This document shows positions 31,576-34,737 of a stretch of 34,737 nucleotides of DNA, piece after piece. The notes below the pieces were generated by a model that saw only the letters and a program-made list of their open reading frames with translations, searched no databases and was not told the origin of the DNA. The stretch comes from an uncultured Collinsella sp. (GTDB taxonomy: Bacteria > Actinomycetota > Coriobacteriia > Coriobacteriales > Coriobacteriaceae). Location: positions 1 to 34,737 of the forward strand of contig URAD01000016.1 in the NCBI GenBank assembly GCA_900545745.1. Reading direction: 5' to 3'. Each line of letters opens with the position of its first letter. The first letter of the stretch is position 1. The translations under genes and the position numbers were made by a program.

Positions 31576-32786
31576 TGGGTATCGCCGATCACATCAAGAA
31601 CGGAATATCGCGTCGCGGCTTTGTACTCGGTGGGGCTGCCGCGGGCGCTGCCACGGTGCTTGCCGGATGCTCGAAAAAAACGGGCACCAGCGATGATGCC
31701 GCCGGCGAGCCGCAGGTTATCAAGGACGATTCCAAAATCATCTCGATTACGGATGAGTACGAGGCAGTCGACATCGATCTTGAGCCGGCGTCGTCGTGGA
31801 CGCTGCCTCTGGGTACGCTGCTGTACTACTGCGACGGCGATTACGCCGCGGCGATGATGGCGCCTGCATCGGCACTGCACGCCAACACACTCGGTGTGCT
31901 CAACCTGGGCGATGGCTCGCTTACCACATTAATCGAGGATCCTATCGAGGGCACGGGATATGCATTCTACGATGTCCGTGCCGGCGACGGCGTATTCGCG
32001 TGGGTTGAGATGAACTTTGCCAATTCATCGTGGAAACTCTACGCTCAAAATCTGTCGGGCGCTTCGCTCTCTGGCGATGTGGTTGAGCTCGATCGAGGTG
32101 GCAAGGACTATGATCCGCCCCTGTTTACGGCGTTCGGGTCATCGGTTATCTGGTATAAAATGCCTTCGGCAGGCGGCAATAAAACGAGTAGTGATTCGTT
32201 TTGCTATCGTCGCTCACTTGATGAATCCAAGGCCGAGACAATTTGGAAATCGACGGGCCGCTTTGCATCGGCCCCGCGCGCGAGCGACGGCATTTTGACC
32301 ATCTCGCCGCGTGTCCGCAACGACGAGGGCGTCTACTACGGCATAACGGCAATCGATCTGACCGACGGCAACAACACCAAGCGTGCCCAGCTAGTCCTTC
32401 CCTCGTCAGTCTCGCCTTTCGAGGCCGTGTATATGGGCGATACCTTCGTGTTTTCTATCGAGGCGGCCTATAGCGGCGTGGGCAGCCTGGGCAATATGGG
32501 CACGTATATCGGTAATGAGGGAGGGCCGTACCTCTTTCTGTCACGCGAGCCGCTCGCATGTGCAGCTGGCAAGAAGAATAAATACCTTGTTAAGGTACAG
32601 GCGTCGCATTTCCTGATCGACACCTCTGCCAAGACCTATGGCTCGCTGCTGTCGCCCGACCGCGCTTTGGAGTATGGCGATTATCCAGCTACGGCGGGAA
32701 AATCGGACTCATTCCTTACGTACGCCACGGTGCGCAACAGCCAGGGTATACCAGAGACGGTCACTGCACGCCTATTCTCTCTTTAA
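31575..32786 (+). CDS. Tat-exported lipoprotein of unknown function
   Basis: A protein of 403 residues. The N terminus has the twin-arginine signal SRRGFVLGG (Arg13, Arg14) followed by a lipobox LAGC, so Cys32 would be lipidated after Tat export and the mature protein anchored outside the membrane. The mature part is rich in beta-type segments with Trp and Tyr in a repeating pattern (AFYDVRAGDGVFAWVE, SWKLYAQNLSG, VIWYKMPSAG), which suits a beta-propeller. No catalytic motif was seen. Its ATG overlaps the TSCPD stop by 1 bp. Confidence 0.82.
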   Translation: MGIADHIKNGISRRGFVLGGAAAGAATVLAGCSKKTGTSDDAAGEPQVIKDDSKIISITDEYEAVDIDLEPASSWTLPLGTLLYYCDGDYAAAMMAPASALHANTLGVLNLGDGSLTTLIEDPIEGTGYAFYDVRAGDGVFAWVEMNFANSSWKLYAQNLSGASLSGDVVELDRGGKDYDPPLFTAFGSSVIWYKMPSAGGNKTSSDSFCYRRSLDESKAETIWKSTGRFASAPRASDGILTISPRVRNDEGVYYGITAIDLTDGNNTKRAQLVLPSSVSPFEAVYMGDTFVFSIEAAYSGVGSLGNMGTYIGNEGGPYLFLSREPLACAAGKKNKYLVKVQASHFLIDTSAKTYGSLLSPDRALEYGDYPATAGKSDSFLTYATVRNSQGIPETVTARLFSL

Positions 32787-32845
32787 GCTTAGAGGGGTTA
32801 AAAAGGCGCCAACAGGGGAATAAACGCGTTGTAATTGTGAGTACC

Positions 32846-32884
32846 GCCCGCCGAGCTGCCGCGTCATAGCGGCATCCGGCGGGC
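32846..32884. other. GC-rich hairpin before the two-component genes
   Basis: An 8-bp outer stem (32846-32853 with 32877-32884) and a 6-bp inner stem (32857-32862 with 32869-32874) are separated by a small internal loop. There is no T-run, so it is a weak terminator or a regulatory hairpin. Confidence 0.5.
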
Positions 32885-32939
32885 TCAGGTGCGTTAAAAT
32901 GGGCTTGTTCTTAGCTAATTGAGACAGGGGGGCCGTGTT

Positions 32940-33662
32940 ATGGCTTCAGATGCAAAAAAGATTCTGCTGGTCGAGGATGAGAAGGCAATCCGTGACGCCG
33001 TCGCTGCCTATCTCGAGCGCGAAGGCTACTGGGTTGTGGGCGTCGGCGACGGCCAGTCCGCGATCGAGGAGTTCGAGAAGCATCAGTTCGACCTGGTCGT
33101 GCTCGACCTTATGCTCCCCAAGATTCCCGGCGAGCGCGTTTGCCGCACCATTCGCGATACCTCGGATGTCCCCATCATCATGCTGACGGCTAAGGGCGAG
33201 ATCGAGGACCGTATTATCGGTCTTGAGCTCGGCGCCGACGACTATCTGATTAAGCCGTTCTCGCCGCGCGAGCTCGTCGCCCGCGTTCGCGCTCTGTTCC
33301 GCCGTGCCCATCAGGCCGACGAGCCCGCCGTCGAGGTACTCGACTTCGGCGATCTGGTCATCGATATCTCGGGCCACAAGATCTTGGTCGAGGGCAAGGA
33401 AGTCGATCTGACGGCTTCCGAGTTTAAGCTGCTCACCACGCTTGCCCGCCATCCCGGCCGTGTGTATAACCGCATGGAGCTGGTCGAGAAAGTGCTCGGG
33501 TATGACTTTGAGGGCTATGAGCGCACCATCGATAGCCACGTGAAGAATCTTCGCGCCAAGCTGGGCGATGATCCCAAGAAGCCCAAGTGGCTCTACACCG
33601 TCCATGGTGTCGGCTATCGCTTCGAGGCTCCGGCCAAGACCGATAAGTCGGACGAGAAATAG
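32940..33662 (+). CDS. OmpR/PhoB-family response regulator
   Basis: A 240-residue two-component regulator. The receiver domain has the acidic pocket Glu12-Asp13, phospho-acceptor Asp56 (VVLDLMLPK), Thr83 and Lys105 (YLIKPF). The C-terminal winged helix (about 135-230) includes LTASEFKLLTTLARHPGRVYNR and the DNA-contacting segment ERTIDSHVKNLRAKL. ATG 32940 follows AGGGGGG. It lies 11 bp before the sensor kinase gene, its probable partner. The signal is unknown. Confidence 0.94.
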   Translation: MASDAKKILLVEDEKAIRDAVAAYLEREGYWVVGVGDGQSAIEEFEKHQFDLVVLDLMLPKIPGERVCRTIRDTSDVPIIMLTAKGEIEDRIIGLELGADDYLIKPFSPRELVARVRALFRRAHQADEPAVEVLDFGDLVIDISGHKILVEGKEVDLTASEFKLLTTLARHPGRVYNRMELVEKVLGYDFEGYERTIDSHVKNLRAKLGDDPKKPKWLYTVHGVGYRFEAPAKTDKSDEK

Positions 33663-33673
33663 GGAAATCACAT

Positions 33674-34737
33674 ATGACACCTGCGCGCTTTGAAATCGGA
33701 CAAAAGCACAAGCAGGAGAGCGAGGCGGGTTCCAAGGCTAGTTGGAACACGCCTCGTTCCGATTCACGGCCAACGATGAGCTATCCCTCGCGCATGGCAC
33801 TTGCTTTTGCTCTGACATCGCTCATGACGGTATTGGTGCTGGTGGGCGTTGTCTCTGTTGTGTGGGGCACGGTCTTTTCGGATTACACACGCTCCAATAT
33901 CGTCGAAATCGCAAATTCCGCTGCCGAGAAGTTGGCGACCTCATATGAGGAAAACGGCTCTTGGACCGCGGGAGAACTGCGCACGGTCGCAACGTCGAGT
34001 TTGGTTTCCGACGATCTGGGCATGCAGGTCGTCAATAAAAAGGGTGTGATCGTTTATGACGATTCCTGGCCCTCGGCAAGCGCCACCGCCGATGTACGCG
34101 AAAACCAGGCTACGACCGACGACACGAGCGGCAAGAGGGCATCGCATAGCCCGGTCTCGTCTGCTCCAACCGACTCCGATAGCGTTGCTAACGTCGAGAT
34201 TGTAACGTCTTCCGGCGAGCATGTCGGACAGGTAAAGCTGTGGGCCATCGGCTCCGACGCTCTGCTCACCAAGGCGGACTCTGCGTTTAGGGAGAAGACC
34301 TTTAACGCCATGGCCCTCGCCGCGGTTGTTGCAATCTGCATTTCGGTCGTTATCGGATCGCTCGTGTCGCGCATGCTCACCAAACCGATTCATCGCATCA
34401 CCAGTACCGCAAAGCAAATCCGTGACGGCGACCTGTCGGCTCGCACGGGGCTGCGCGGTGATGACGAGATCGATCAGCTGGGTGAGACCTTCGATGAGAT
34501 GGCCACTTCGCTCGAGAAGGATATGAAACACGAGAAGCGCCTGACCTCAGACGTTGCACACGAGCTTCGCACGCCGCTTATGGCCATGCTCGCAACGGTC
34601 GAGGCCATGCAGGATGGCGTGTATCCCACCGACGATGAGCATTTGGAGACCGTTGCTTCCGAGACGCGTCGCCTGGCTCGTCTGGTGCAGCAGATGCTCG
34701 ACCTATCGCGTATGGAAAACAGCACGGCTCCGCTCAA
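33674..34737 (+). CDS. Membrane sensor histidine kinase, 3' part missing
   Basis: The frame stays open to the window end, giving 354 codons. A cytoplasmic N terminus is followed by membrane segment 1 (about 41-66), an extracellular sensor region (about 67-208) with a Ser/Thr/Asp-rich stretch, membrane segment 2 (about 211-233), a HAMP linker (SRMLTKPIHRITSTAKQIRDGDLSA) and the HisKA dimerisation domain with phospho-acceptor His296 in DVAHELRTPL. The ATP-binding domain lies beyond the edge. ATG 33674 follows AGGGA. It is paired with the upstream regulator. Confidence 0.92.
   Translation, partial: MTPARFEIGQKHKQESEAGSKASWNTPRSDSRPTMSYPSRMALAFALTSLMTVLVLVGVVSVVWGTVFSDYTRSNIVEIANSAAEKLATSYEENGSWTAGELRTVATSSLVSDDLGMQVVNKKGVIVYDDSWPSASATADVRENQATTDDTSGKRASHSPVSSAPTDSDSVANVEIVTSSGEHVGQVKLWAIGSDALLTKADSAFREKTFNAMALAAVVAICISVVIGSLVSRMLTKPIHRITSTAKQIRDGDLSARTGLRGDDEIDQLGETFDEMATSLEKDMKHEKRLTSDVAHELRTPLMAMLATVEAMQDGVYPTDDEHLETVASETRRLARLVQQMLDLSRMENSTAPL

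Overview
The window is the replication-origin neighbourhood of a chromosome from a high-G+C Gram-positive bacterium. Collinsella or a close relative (class Coriobacteriia) is the best guess. That guess rests on gene order, the high-G+C style of most genes, the strong AGGAGG-type ribosome sites with frequent GTG and TTG starts, and the sortase-anchored thioester adhesin. It is recognition from memory and was not checked against a database.

Left arm (1-9609), all on the minus strand. Reading away from the origin, the order is an unassigned GHKL-type ATP-binding protein with a Q/P-rich linker and a C-terminal winged helix, then dnaA, dnaN, recF, a DUF721/DciA-like gene, a terminator, gyrB and a gyrA cut by the window edge. 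The dnaA-dnaN gap carries a likely origin: a run of DnaA-trio triplets beside an AT-rich stretch, plus a group of variant DnaA boxes. A second box group lies at 9601-9684. The two groups share an exact 13-bp sequence, so the origin looks bipartite, with dnaA and the GHKL gene between its halves. Transcription diverges here.

Right arm (9781-14992), plus strand. A consensus promoter drives rpmH-rnpA-yidD-yidC-khpB(jag), which ends in a strong terminator. A second cluster is rsmG, three perfect parS sites at exact 39-bp steps, parA, parB and a small membrane-anchored protein. This cluster is visibly more AT-rich than its surroundings.

Middle (15048-25602). rlmN (minus) is divergent from ddl and an exonuclease-DinG helicase fusion (plus). 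The helicase gene overlaps, tail to tail, a pair of WYL-domain regulators resembling PafB and PafC (minus). Next come a 1022-residue membrane protein with a split, substituted M28-peptidase fold and a 72-residue membrane protein.

Right end (25609-34737). This part holds a 1143-residue LPxTG adhesin with a thioester domain and about six SpaA/Cna-B-like repeats (minus), then tRNA-Gly(CCC). After the tRNA comes a 424-bp gap rich in hairpins and repeats, including an 18-bp copy of the tRNA 3' end. The window closes with purB, a TSCPD-domain protein overlapping a Tat-exported lipoprotein, and a two-component response regulator and sensor kinase, the kinase cut by the window end.

The strongest candidate for something undescribed is the GHKL-linker-winged-helix protein encoded just upstream of dnaA and inside the bipartite origin. 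The split M28-like membrane protein is second.
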